From IMG/VR virus record IMGVR_UViG_3300025141_000124, positions 1 to 54,454 of that record: DNA of 54,454 bases; one strand, given 5' to 3'. Each line of letters begins with the position of its first letter. The first letter of the stretch is position 1. Source of the stretch: a virus. Below the pieces are notes generated by a model, which saw only the letters and a program-made list of their open reading frames with translations, was not told the DNA's origin and searched no databases. This document shows, one piece after another, positions 1 through 9,227 of this stretch. A program made the position numbers and the translations under genes.

Positions 1-120
1 GCCTTCACCACCGGGGCCTTCACCACCGGGGCCTTCACCACCGGGGCCTTCACCACCGGGGCCTTCACCACCGGGGCCTTCACCACCGGGGCCTTCACCA
101 CCGGGGCCTTCACCACCGGG
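1..120 (-). repeat. 15-bp tandem repeat encoding (PGGEG)8
   Basis: Eight perfect copies of gccttcaccaccggg (plus strand) fill bases 1-120. Read on the coding strand they are in frame and give Pro-Gly-Gly-Glu-Gly. The array starts just after a SVGED segment that closes a LamG-like domain and continues past the window edge, so its full copy number is unknown. It is far more GC-rich than the surrounding gene. Perfect identity between copies suggests recent expansion or slippage. There are no spacers. Confidence 0.95.
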
Positions 121-3100
121 ATCTTCGCCCACACTAGTAAGCCCGAGTGTTTTTCCATTTTCTCCATAAAATAATCCAGCTACTTCTATTCCGTCTACAA
201 ACAACCTCATCATATCATTATTTGAGTTAGCTCTATAGTCACATCTAACTCTGTGCCAAGAATTTCTCTTCCAGTCCATCTCGGCCCCAATCATATGCTC
301 ATTATCGGGACCGAATATACCGAATATAAGCCGACCGCGATCTCCCTTAAATATGGAAATTACGTTATTACCAAGGTCTAATGGGCTATAAGTTACGACG
401 ACATCTACATCTGATCCAGGGAGGGCTTCCCTTAAGCTTATGCTTCTTCCGTCCGCACCGAGCTTAGCTCCGAGAGAAAAATCTTTCTGTACACCAGTTC
501 CTCCGGCTAATTTGCCTGTAATTTCGCTTCTATAAATTTCATCAAATAAGATTTCATCAATTTCAGACCGAGAATAAAACTCAGAAAATTCTTTCTTATT
601 CTCAAGAAGCTTAATGCTAATGATCTTTCTGGCAGACGACGGCAGCGAAAGCTCTGTTGATGAATCTGATTTTATACGCTTCCTTGTGGCGGAACTTATT
701 TCTACAAATGATCTTTCATCTGGATCTCGTATGGTATCAATTAAGGGAGATATCCAGAACTCTATACTTCCGCCCTCTTTTCTAAAATAAGAAAGATCAT
801 TTTGAATTACAAGAGGGGTAGTGTTGAAGAATTTAGCTGATTGCCCAAAGTTGTCATTGACGCTGTTAGAGCTTATAAGCATTTTATCAGATCTTAATAG
901 TTTCGCCTCATTAAAGACAGGACCTCCCTGGGCTTTGTGGCACTCAAAGAAAGTTCTTGTAGCCTGATCCACAGAGAACCCCATTCTAATCATTTTTGAT
1001 TCAAACAATTCTCTGTCATTTACAGCAAGAAGAAGCGCTTCTCGATCTTCTAAGTCTAATTTAAATTTATAATTTCTATCTGTATTTAGAAACTCTTTCT
1101 GTCTGAGCTTTCTTGACTGCAGCTTTATCGGATCATCAAAGTGAACTAGTAAAAGTGTTTGATCATCTGGACAACTTGGATTAGGATCTAAGTATTCCTC
1201 AGTTATGCTTCTTGTTCCACTGGTCAAAGATTCAGTTGGCCTAGTATCACTAGACATTTCTGTGACAATTTTATATTCATCAATAATTCCATTAAACGGA
1301 TTCTTACCAAACAAATCAGTTCCAAGATAAATACTTTGTCCAACCTGTGGAATGTTTATATTCAAATATGCAGGATATTCGATCCTATAACTTCCTGGGT
1401 TTAACTCGAATGGATCATCTGATCCAAATATATTGAATACAAGAGCTCCACTAATCCATCTGTTTATTTCTGCATAAATTCCCTGATTATTCTGAACTGT
1501 GATTGGATCACTCTCTAAGATCTCTAGAACACAAGGCTCATAATCTGGATCAGCAAGAATCAAGTTTCCTCTAGCTGAATCTACAGAATAAAATATTTTA
1601 CTTCCATTTATAATTCCATTTCCACTTATAAGAAAAGTTTCAAAATCAGATCCATCAGCTGTGTCTCCAAATATAGTTACGCTGCTTATGTCTGAACTTA
1701 CATATCCATCAACAATGTCCGTGCAGAAGCTGATATTATCGGAATCTATGTTTACAGATAATAATCTTCCCCTATTTTCTCTGGCCACCTGTGTAGACTG
1801 AGAGCTAAGTTTATATTGACCGGTTGGGTCAGATAATTTAGTTAGAAATGTTCCGAGATAAAAATCTCCTATATCAGTTATAGAATCAAGCGCTGGAATA
1901 TATCTCGGCTTAATAACCTTGGTTATCATAACATCGGAAAGTGATACAGGTTCTACGCCGTATGACAGCAAAATACTTTCAAACCCTGGCCCCCCCATTT
2001 GGCTATAAGAACTTGAAGATAGCACTATATCTTTCTTTACTTTACTGAATGATAATCCAAAGGTTTTTATATGAATATCTAGATCTGAAAATTCTACGCT
2101 AGCCACCATATTACAATCGCTATCCTCTCCGACAAATTGAATAAGCCTAGTATCTAAGTTAACTCTGAATTGTGGTTTTATAACTCTGCTTCCATTTGTT
2201 ACTACGATTTTATCATTTACAATTGTGTATTCTATTCCGCTAAATTCCTCTGAAACATTTTGAGAGTTAGTTTTAAAGATAGCATAAGATCCGTTTTTTA
2301 CATCAGTAAGAATTTGGCTTGTTATTCCTGCGGTTGGAGCTAATGTGAACGTTATTTGGGAATCTGAAGTATTAAAAATAACTGGATCTAGCGTCTGAGC
2401 GTCCAGAATTGTGACTCCAGACCCAACTACTGGGCCTATCAAGAAGTTTCCGCCAACATATATTCCCGCTAGGACTGCAGCCTCAAATATAATTGATCGA
2501 CCGAAAAGGGCATTCCCACTAAAATTAAGACTTTCCGAAGAAAAGACAGATGATCCGGCCAAAATTGTACCGTCAGTATAAGAATCATAATAAACTATGT
2601 TATCCTCGACTAAGCCTTGGAGCATTTCCTTGCTAACATCTGAAAATTTATCATTTACCCTGGTTTTTACATGACCACCGAATCTAAAAAGACTTGGGGC
2701 CTCTAGCCCATCAATAAATAGATGCATTTCGTCTTTTTCATAAAGAGTATTCAGCTTCCAGCTGGCAGCAATATGGCGAGCAATATTTGGCTTAAAATGC
2801 TTAATGCTTGTAGCAATATTATATATTCTTCCTTCTCCGTGCCTTTCTATGGAATTATCATGTATCCTGAAGTTTAAGAATCCCTTCCCGTCTTTGAAGA
2901 TAGATATTCTATTTTTACTACCACTCTCTCCGGTATCAAAAAGATATCTCAGCCTATCAGACGTAAATGTAATTTCATCAATATCATAAACTGCCGAAGA
3001 AACATAGCCATCTGCGTAACCATCTGCGTAACCATCCACACCACTGTTAGTCGTATTGAACGCAAATTCTATTTTTGAATCTGTAGAGACAAAGATATCA

Positions 3101-6100
3101 TCAGCCTCCAACAGTCCGCTTCCAACCTCCTCTCTTCCGTCGTACTCAATTAAAGAAATATCAATTAGATTGCCAGAAAAAAGATTATGATATGAGGCAG
3201 AGCTCATTAGCTCTCCATCGAATAAATGAACAGCTATAAACGGCTCACTCAATAATGAAGATAGATTTGCTGAAGCTTCTTCAAAATCACTTAACGCTAT
3301 GCTGCTTAAAATTTCAGTATCAGTTTCTACCGTTATTATTCCATCCTGCTTCCTTATGATTAATTCTTTAAAATTTCCATCGCGATAGTCAAAGAATAAT
3401 ATGTCTAATATGCCTCCAGACTCGCCATCGAGAACCAGCAGGACGGGCTGGCCGGCATTTGACACTCCTAGTGATAGCTTTATATTTACCTCTCCATCAA
3501 AAACATGAAGGGGCGAAATTCCCGTTAGACCTCCAGATATAACTCCGTTAAAGTTAGCAATGTCAGAACTTATTATTCCAGAATCTGTTTCTAAAACTCT
3601 AAAATCAATAGTCGCGGTCCAATCACCCTCAGAGCATGGTAATCTAGAAAATAATGAGTTTCTATTTATTGAATCTCTATTATCTGGATCAATAGCCGAA
3701 GTTGATGGGCCAGCTCTGTATATTCCGCCAGGAATGGCTGTATTAAAATTACCTGATTTATCCCAGAATCCGATATCATTTTCCGAACCTCCTAGTAGAA
3801 GATTTATAATGCCAGAATCAGTTTCATTTATCCTTCTCCACCCGCTGCTCTCAATGAGTCCATCGCCACAATATCGATAATTTGCTGAGCAAATTATTCC
3901 GGAGGCGCATGAGTCATCAGCCTTTCGATAAGATCTTAAAACAGAGGAAAATTCTCCGTCTGTCAAGATTCTCCCAGAGAATATATGATTGATATATATA
4001 TCAGAGAATTCAAGGCTATATTCTGATCCAATAACATTTACTGAAGTTGGAAGTGATATTTGCTCTCTTGATCTGGTCCTAAAAATCCACTGACCGGAAT
4101 CAGCCGACAAGTCGGATAGGCATAGGTCATCAAAGCCTATAAACACACCTTCGGAAGTGTCATAATTAAACGGGAAGCCAACGGATGTATCTGGTGAATC
4201 GTATTTATTGACCACGAAAGGAAGTTTACTGGGATTTTTTGCAAATTTTCCAATGTATATATCAGATAGATTAAATCTATTAAAAAGATTATAGGAGAAA
4301 TTATTTACGTTTATTACAGAGCCACATGCGCGATCCAAAGTTCCAATAGCGATTTTATCTGAGAGACTAACATCGCTACTTACCGGCAGATCAACTAGTG
4401 AAGAGAGATTAAATCTCGAAAAGATATAATCTTCATCTGCAGAGTTAATAAGGTCCGTGTAAAAGAGAGTAATAACCTGCTTGGCAGTAGTTAGTGCCGA
4501 AGACAATGTAATTATAACGCTATTTGTTACCGGATTTCTAACTATACTTACATCTAGGTAATCAGAACTCCAATCTACGATAAAACTTTTTTCCTTATAT
4601 CCGAGAACCGCTGCTGATGCAGTATTCTCCTTAGTCAGAACGGAAGCAACCTGATAAGATAAGACCATATTTCCTTGAGGGTTATAGTCATTGATAAATG
4701 CAGAGCCCCTGGCCGTAATTTCTTGATGATTTTGAGGAATTTTATTCAGAATAAAACCAGAGATACTATCAGGAATGGTTGTCGTTATATCACTTCCGAC
4801 GGCATCAATAAATCCAAAGACATCATATATAGCGCCTCTTGAATCTGTAACCTTAAACACAGAAGGCTTATCAATATAAATAACATTTTCGTCTGAAATA
4901 TTAGAGATATCAATTGGTGCATCAAATGTAATTCTAATTGATTGAAAATCCTTATCTCGGAAATCAGCCAAATCAGAAACAGTATCTGTTACAGAGCATC
5001 TGCAGCTTCGCGTTATATGAAGGCGATCATATTTCGGTATCTCATTGAAATCTAGGTTTAGATCTTCATCAGCAATAATGAAAGTCCGAGCAGCCCCGAG
5101 AGAATCTGTAACAGGCCTTAGGGCAAGCTGCAAGAACAACAGTTTATTATCATCTCCTATTGAGATAAACCCAGGAGAAGCATACCCCGCGAGAGCTTGA
5201 CTTGGGCTCTTTCCAATAAGATTCCATGGAACATTCACTATAGATTCATACAACCCTAAAGCTCCATCAGTTGGTGCGGAAACCGGAGTATCTGCCGCTG
5301 TACCGAGAATTATAGATGGTATGCTGAAATTATCTATTTTAATGGAAACAGAAAGGTCGAGCCTTGTAGCTCTAGTTAAAGTTTCTTCACTCTTCACAAT
5401 AGCATTTGGAGCAATTTCTAAAATCTCTTGCTCGCCAGCAAGAACTACATTGCTATTATGTATTGTTATGCTGGGAAGCGAAGTATCTATTCCGCCATCT
5501 CTATCGTCATCTGGGAATAAATTAAAATTATTTTCATAGCTAAAAATATCTGATCCCAAAGTATATTTATAGACCTTCGTTCCAATATTATCTATATCAA
5601 CCGTTATATTTGCATCGTTATCTATACCTGCCCAGTATGGTACGACCCAAGAAGAAATTGTTCCTTCATCCAAATTTAGATTAGAAATGGCTGGGGTAGT
5701 AACTACCGTTCCCTCCGCCACTTCTAGCCCTTCTTTAAATTTGCAATTTGCGAACTTAATTGGACCAGAAATGCTTACCTCTTCTGGCTGCAGAAAATCT
5801 CTTCCGAGAATCCAGCTACCAAATGCAGATTCTGTTATCTCAGGCTCTATATCGGTAAAAGATTCAATCAAAGTATTGAAAGACGACCTTATGGGTCCAC
5901 CTGTAAACGCCTGCATAACGCCACTTAATGCATTTCGATATAACTCTCTATCAATATTTAGTCCAAACTTTTGGAAAAATGGAATCTTAGTCAAAATTCC
6001 AAAGTTCTTACGAAGAGCCTCTCTTAGCGCCCCATACTTGTAAGTAACGAAGTACTCTTCTCCCTCGGCTATAGCGCTACCTATGGACCAGTCAATCTGG

Positions 6101-9100
6101 TTATCACCATATTCGTATGAGATATAAACATCATCATAAGAATATGTGTAGTTGAAGTAAATTTTTCCATATCTATAATCTATAGCGACTTCTGTACCTA
6201 CGGTTGGGGTTCCGCTGACGAGGTAGCTAACCAAAACTATATCATTATCCGAGCCAATGGACCCTGGGGCGAAAGAAACATATGCACCAAGCGAATCACT
6301 TATAACGGTGAAATCGCCAGCCGACAGAGTTTTGTTTGTCGATATATTTTCTATTTTAAAAACTGATGCAAAATTAACATCGGATATCCGAACCAGAGTG
6401 GCTCCAGAATCCTTTACCACTCTTGTTCTATATTTCTTTTTTAAGTCAATAACATTATTTTCAAAAGAAACATAGGATGAATCATAAAGATTCTTTCCAC
6501 CATCAATTACCGTCTGGAGGGCACTCGTCGCATTAGCCTCACCAATTCTTTTTGCCGGGTCTTTAGATCCGAGGCCATAACCTTCTAAGAATTTTTCATC
6601 AATAATTGCCTTTATTGATGAAATATTATGTTCGACTACGACGGTGTAGTCGGAAAGAACCTTATTGACTTCCTGCAGGATACCAGTCAAGTCTCTGGCA
6701 GATACTCCGCGATTTAATATTAAACTTGTTTCCAAGTCATCAATATTAATGGAATTATTGGTGTTTATGACTTTGTCATAATTTATAACAGAACTATAGA
6801 CTGTATCATTAGGGGCTAGCAGCTTTGAGGCCTGAGATACTGCAATTATATTGGAATTTCTAGTTAATGATGAGTTAAATTTATAGTCTATAGATCCAGA
6901 CTCATAATCTTGTCCAGTGGATACCGCCAAGTAAATCTTGCCATTATCGTAATCTACACTATAATCTCCGGGCTTTCTGAGCCTAGATATATTTGCCAGA
7001 GTATTATCATTGTTTGACGCTACAAAAGTAGATTTAATGGAGCTGCTAGCAACCCTCTTTAGAGACGGAGCCGTTGTGGACGATTTGAAATATTTTTCAT
7101 TTAAAAATACTGATTCATCAGAGAATAAAATTGAACTATTTAAGAACGATCCAATTGAATCTTCTGTGTCTCCAATAATCTGAGTATTTTCTAGGCTAAA
7201 AACATATCCTAGTGGCCCTAAGGTTACATCTTCTCCAAGGCTTGGAGCTTGAGCTGATAAGGCTATTCCGAATGAGTTTACCAGGCCATTTGAATCAGGG
7301 CTTCCAAAAAATCTTATCTGAATATCTTCGACAGGATCGGTCCCGCCTAAGCCAGTACTTCTAACAAAATAATCCTGAGAGCCTAAATTTATTAGTTCGG
7401 ATGGAATTCCGGGAGAAAATCTAATATTAGAATTAGAAAGAGCGCTTCTTATCTGAATTTCAAATGCTGGACAAACAAATTCTCCAGCGGCAACAAGATC
7501 TTCTTGTTCAACTTGGTCAAAGCTTGCCTCTTCTGAGCCAGACTCCTTAAACTCAGGCGACCTTCTTCCGGCAAAGAATATTTCATCATCCGTGTGATAT
7601 AGCGGCTGATAAACTTCTCCGGTTGTTTGGTTGAAAACTCTAAATACATCAGTTATTGGCGTATTTTTTGGGCTAATTGAAAATGATGAAGAAAATTTAT
7701 TTTCAACATGCTCATTAAAAATCTCAGTATGACAAGGTGCTTCGTAATCGACTCCTTCTGCAAAAACTTTTTCATAAGTATATTCTATAGAAACTTCTTC
7801 GTCAACTAAAATCCTAGTTTCTGAGGCAACTATCTCATTATTATTGATATAGAAGTCTAAATTTTTGACAAAAGAATTTCTGTATATATATGATGCGACT
7901 ATTGGCCTGCTCCCAGTGCCTTCTCCTATGATTTTTGGTCCGACGACGATGACCTCGCCCGTGCTATAATTTATAGCATATTCCCCGATTTTTGACGGAA
8001 GCTTTGATGTGTCAAAAACTAGTTCTCTTTTGAATTCTGCTGGAGTATCAGTAGATGCCTGACCGTATAGGAATGATACCCCGCCTCTCTCGGGAATTTC
8101 ATTATGAGAATCTACAACTGGGGCGTGCTTCAGGAAGAATCTTGTTATATTGGCCGGAATAGACTCCTGTGGTATAGCTTTTAGATTAAAAATTTCCAAT
8201 GAATCTTCGTTTATCTGAATTCCAGAATCTTTATACAAATAAGATATGATAATTTTATCACCAAGCTTTGGCTCGTCAATATTTCCAAATTCAGATAATA
8301 AAATCTGATTTGAATTTAAAGAAACATTTTTAAATCCATATTCTGAATCGTAACGATTATTTAAAATTGAATATTTATAAATTGATATATTATATTCTGT
8401 TCCCAAGTCGCCATCGCAGTCAACTACATCATCTGACTTGATGTGTATTAGTTTATTGAGCTTAATAATATCTTTTTTCGGTAGATTAATCAAAAATCCA
8501 TCAAAAGAGGCTCCGGTTGTTCCAAGGGATATTTCCTCGGAGTCAACAGCTACCTCTTTTGCGGAGATGGGATATTTCGGAAAAGCGGAATGCCTTGGAA
8601 TTGCTGAAGTTGAGTTATATTCGACTTCCCTAAAGATAGGCAGCTCGCCAGTTCTTTTGGAGGAAACTTTTTCAACCAGAAATGCGCCCTCATTTGCTAG
8701 GCGATCTGTAGCTCCTGAGCTTCTTATTCTTCTCTCGTCTATAACTGGCTCAGAAATATAATTATCGCTCAGGAGCTGACCCACATGCTTCTGCGCTCTA
8801 TATAGCTCCTCCGCTTGGTTATCAATTAGGCTTGTTAAATTAGAATTATCTAGCTTATAAAGAGACGGAACATTTTGAATAATTCTATCTCTAACAGGAT
8901 TGTAATTTTTCAATCCAAGGAAATATAAGTCTCGGCTTAAATCATCATTTATTAAGGCTACGCCATCGACAGACGAAAACTCTGAAGCCATGGTATCAAC
9001 TAGCTTTAGAATGTAATAATTACCAGCAATCTGAGGCTTTGTGGTAACCACAACAACATTATCGGCTACCACCACCCCGGTAACCTCTAGATCGTTAATA

Positions 9101-9219
9101 TTTCCGCTTACAGAGACTACGCTAAAATTTTCAATACTTAACGTCTTAGATAGATTTTTATTAAATGTTACCTTTAGCTCTGTACTGGATGGTATTGAAA
9201 ATAATGTTGGTCGAAGCAT
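1..9219 (-). CDS. Giant baseplate-associated structural protein (gp7/tail-protein-I position), 3' end outside the window
   Basis: The frame is open from the ATG at 9219 to base 1, at least 3073 codons, with no stop in the stretches I read codon by codon. A strong ribosome site (AAGGAAAGG) precedes the ATG, 8 bases after the stop of the J-like gene. Residues about 3-75 look like an Ig-like domain. Residues about 107-155 are helical and recall phage tail protein I (VRDRIIQNVPSLYKLD). At least three concanavalin/LamG-like jelly-roll segments follow, at about 1860-2030, 2074-2180 (HIAASWKLNT, MHLFIDG) and 2850-3030 (SWHRVRCDY, RLFVDG). The visible end is (PGGEG)8. A short GYAD tandem repeat is encoded at 3010-3036. 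Its place after the gp25- and gp6-like genes matches gp7 or P2 gpI. I infer a wedge/peripheral baseplate protein with carbohydrate-binding-like modules. The true length and C-terminus are unknown. Confidence 0.8.
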   Translation of the reverse strand, partial: MLRPTLFSIPSSTELKVTFNKNLSKTLSIENFSVVSVSGNINDLEVTGVVVADNVVVVTTKPQIAGNYYILKLVDTMASEFSSVDGVALINDDLSRDLYFLGLKNYNPVRDRIIQNVPSLYKLDNSNLTSLIDNQAEELYRAQKHVGQLLSDNYISEPVIDERRIRSSGATDRLANEGAFLVEKVSSKRTGELPIFREVEYNSTSAIPRHSAFPKYPISAKEVAVDSEEISLGTTGASFDGFLINLPKKDIIKLNKLIHIKSDDVVDCDGDLGTEYNISIYKYSILNNRYDSEYGFKNVSLNSNQILLSEFGNIDEPKLGDKIIISYLYKDSGIQINEDSLEIFNLKAIPQESIPANITRFFLKHAPVVDSHNEIPERGGVSFLYGQASTDTPAEFKRELVFDTSKLPSKIGEYAINYSTGEVIVVGPKIIGEGTGSRPIVASYIYRNSFVKNLDFYINNNEIVASETRILVDEEVSIEYTYEKVFAEGVDYEAPCHTEIFNEHVENKFSSSFSISPKNTPITDVFRVFNQTTGEVYQPLYHTDDEIFFAGRRSPEFKESGSEEASFDQVEQEDLVAAGEFVCPAFEIQIRSALSNSNIRFSPGIPSELINLGSQDYFVRSTGLGGTDPVEDIQIRFFGSPDSNGLVNSFGIALSAQAPSLGEDVTLGPLGYVFSLENTQIIGDTEDSIGSFLNSSILFSDESVFLNEKYFKSSTTAPSLKRVASSSIKSTFVASNNDNTLANISRLRKPGDYSVDYDNGKIYLAVSTGQDYESGSIDYKFNSSLTRNSNIIAVSQASKLLAPNDTVYSSVINYDKVINTNNSINIDDLETSLILNRGVSARDLTGILQEVNKVLSDYTVVVEHNISSIKAIIDEKFLEGYGLGSKDPAKRIGEANATSALQTVIDGGKNLYDSSYVSFENNVIDLKKKYRTRVVKDSGATLVRISDVNFASVFKIENISTNKTLSAGDFTVISDSLGAYVSFAPGSIGSDNDIVLVSYLVSGTPTVGTEVAIDYRYGKIYFNYTYSYDDVYISYEYGDNQIDWSIGSAIAEGEEYFVTYKYGALREALRKNFGILTKIPFFQKFGLNIDRELYRNALSGVMQAFTGGPIRSSFNTLIESFTDIEPEITESAFGSWILGRDFLQPEEVSISGPIKFANCKFKEGLEVAEGTVVTTPAISNLNLDEGTISSWVVPYWAGIDNDANITVDIDNIGTKVYKYTLGSDIFSYENNFNLFPDDDRDGGIDTSLPSITIHNSNVVLAGEQEILEIAPNAIVKSEETLTRATRLDLSVSIKIDNFSIPSIILGTAADTPVSAPTDGALGLYESIVNVPWNLIGKSPSQALAGYASPGFISIGDDNKLLFLQLALRPVTDSLGAARTFIIADEDLNLDFNEIPKYDRLHITRSCRCSVTDTVSDLADFRDKDFQSIRITFDAPIDISNISDENVIYIDKPSVFKVTDSRGAIYDVFGFIDAVGSDITTTIPDSISGFILNKIPQNHQEITARGSAFINDYNPQGNMVLSYQVASVLTKENTASAAVLGYKEKSFIVDWSSDYLDVSIVRNPVTNSVIITLSSALTTAKQVITLFYTDLINSADEDYIFSRFNLSSLVDLPVSSDVSLSDKIAIGTLDRACGSVINVNNFSYNLFNRFNLSDIYIGKFAKNPSKLPFVVNKYDSPDTSVGFPFNYDTSEGVFIGFDDLCLSDLSADSGQWIFRTRSREQISLPTSVNVIGSEYSLEFSDIYINHIFSGRILTDGEFSSVLRSYRKADDSCASGIICSANYRYCGDGLIESSGWRRINETDSGIINLLLGGSENDIGFWDKSGNFNTAIPGGIYRAGPSTSAIDPDNRDSINRNSLFSRLPCSEGDWTATIDFRVLETDSGIISSDIANFNGVISGGLTGISPLHVFDGEVNIKLSLGVSNAGQPVLLVLDGESGGILDILFFDYRDGNFKELIIRKQDGIITVETDTEILSSIALSDFEEASANLSSLLSEPFIAVHLFDGELMSSASYHNLFSGNLIDISLIEYDGREEVGSGLLEADDIFVSTDSKIEFAFNTTNSGVDGYADGYADGYVSSAVYDIDEITFTSDRLRYLFDTGESGSKNRISIFKDGKGFLNFRIHDNSIERHGEGRIYNIATSIKHFKPNIARHIAASWKLNTLYEKDEMHLFIDGLEAPSLFRFGGHVKTRVNDKFSDVSKEMLQGLVEDNIVYYDSYTDGTILAGSSVFSSESLNFSGNALFGRSIIFEAAVLAGIYVGGNFLIGPVVGSGVTILDAQTLDPVIFNTSDSQITFTLAPTAGITSQILTDVKNGSYAIFKTNSQNVSEEFSGIEYTIVNDKIVVTNGSRVIKPQFRVNLDTRLIQFVGEDSDCNMVASVEFSDLDIHIKTFGLSFSKVKKDIVLSSSSYSQMGGPGFESILLSYGVEPVSLSDVMITKVIKPRYIPALDSITDIGDFYLGTFLTKLSDPTGQYKLSSQSTQVARENRGRLLSVNIDSDNISFCTDIVDGYVSSDISSVTIFGDTADGSDFETFLISGNGIINGSKIFYSVDSARGNLILADPDYEPCVLEILESDPITVQNNQGIYAEINRWISGALVFNIFGSDDPFELNPGSYRIEYPAYLNINIPQVGQSIYLGTDLFGKNPFNGIIDEYKIVTEMSSDTRPTESLTSGTRSITEEYLDPNPSCPDDQTLLLVHFDDPIKLQSRKLRQKEFLNTDRNYKFKLDLEDREALLLAVNDRELFESKMIRMGFSVDQATRTFFECHKAQGGPVFNEAKLLRSDKMLISSNSVNDNFGQSAKFFNTTPLVIQNDLSYFRKEGGSIEFWISPLIDTIRDPDERSFVEISSATRKRIKSDSSTELSLPSSARKIISIKLLENKKEFSEFYSRSEIDEILFDEIYRSEITGKLAGGTGVQKDFSLGAKLGADGRSISLREALPGSDVDVVVTYSPLDLGNNVISIFKGDRGRLIFGIFGPDNEHMIGAEMDWKRNSWHRVRCDYRANSNNDMMRLFVDGIEVAGLFYGENGKTLGLTSVGEDPGGEGPGGEGPGGEGPGGEGPGGEGPGGEGPGGEGPGGEG

Positions 9220-9227
9220 ACCTTTCC

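Noticed and set aside
1-120. CRISPR-like or intergenic repeat array
   Set aside because: The 15-bp units have no spacers and are in frame with a 9-kb open reading frame.
3010-3036. 12-bp tandem repeat encoding GYAD
   Set aside because: Only about two and a half copies, in frame inside the giant gene; too short to treat as a separate element.
7449-7649. A 66-codon minus-strand frame
   Set aside because: It lies wholly inside the giant gene in another frame, with no ribosome site or recognisable product.
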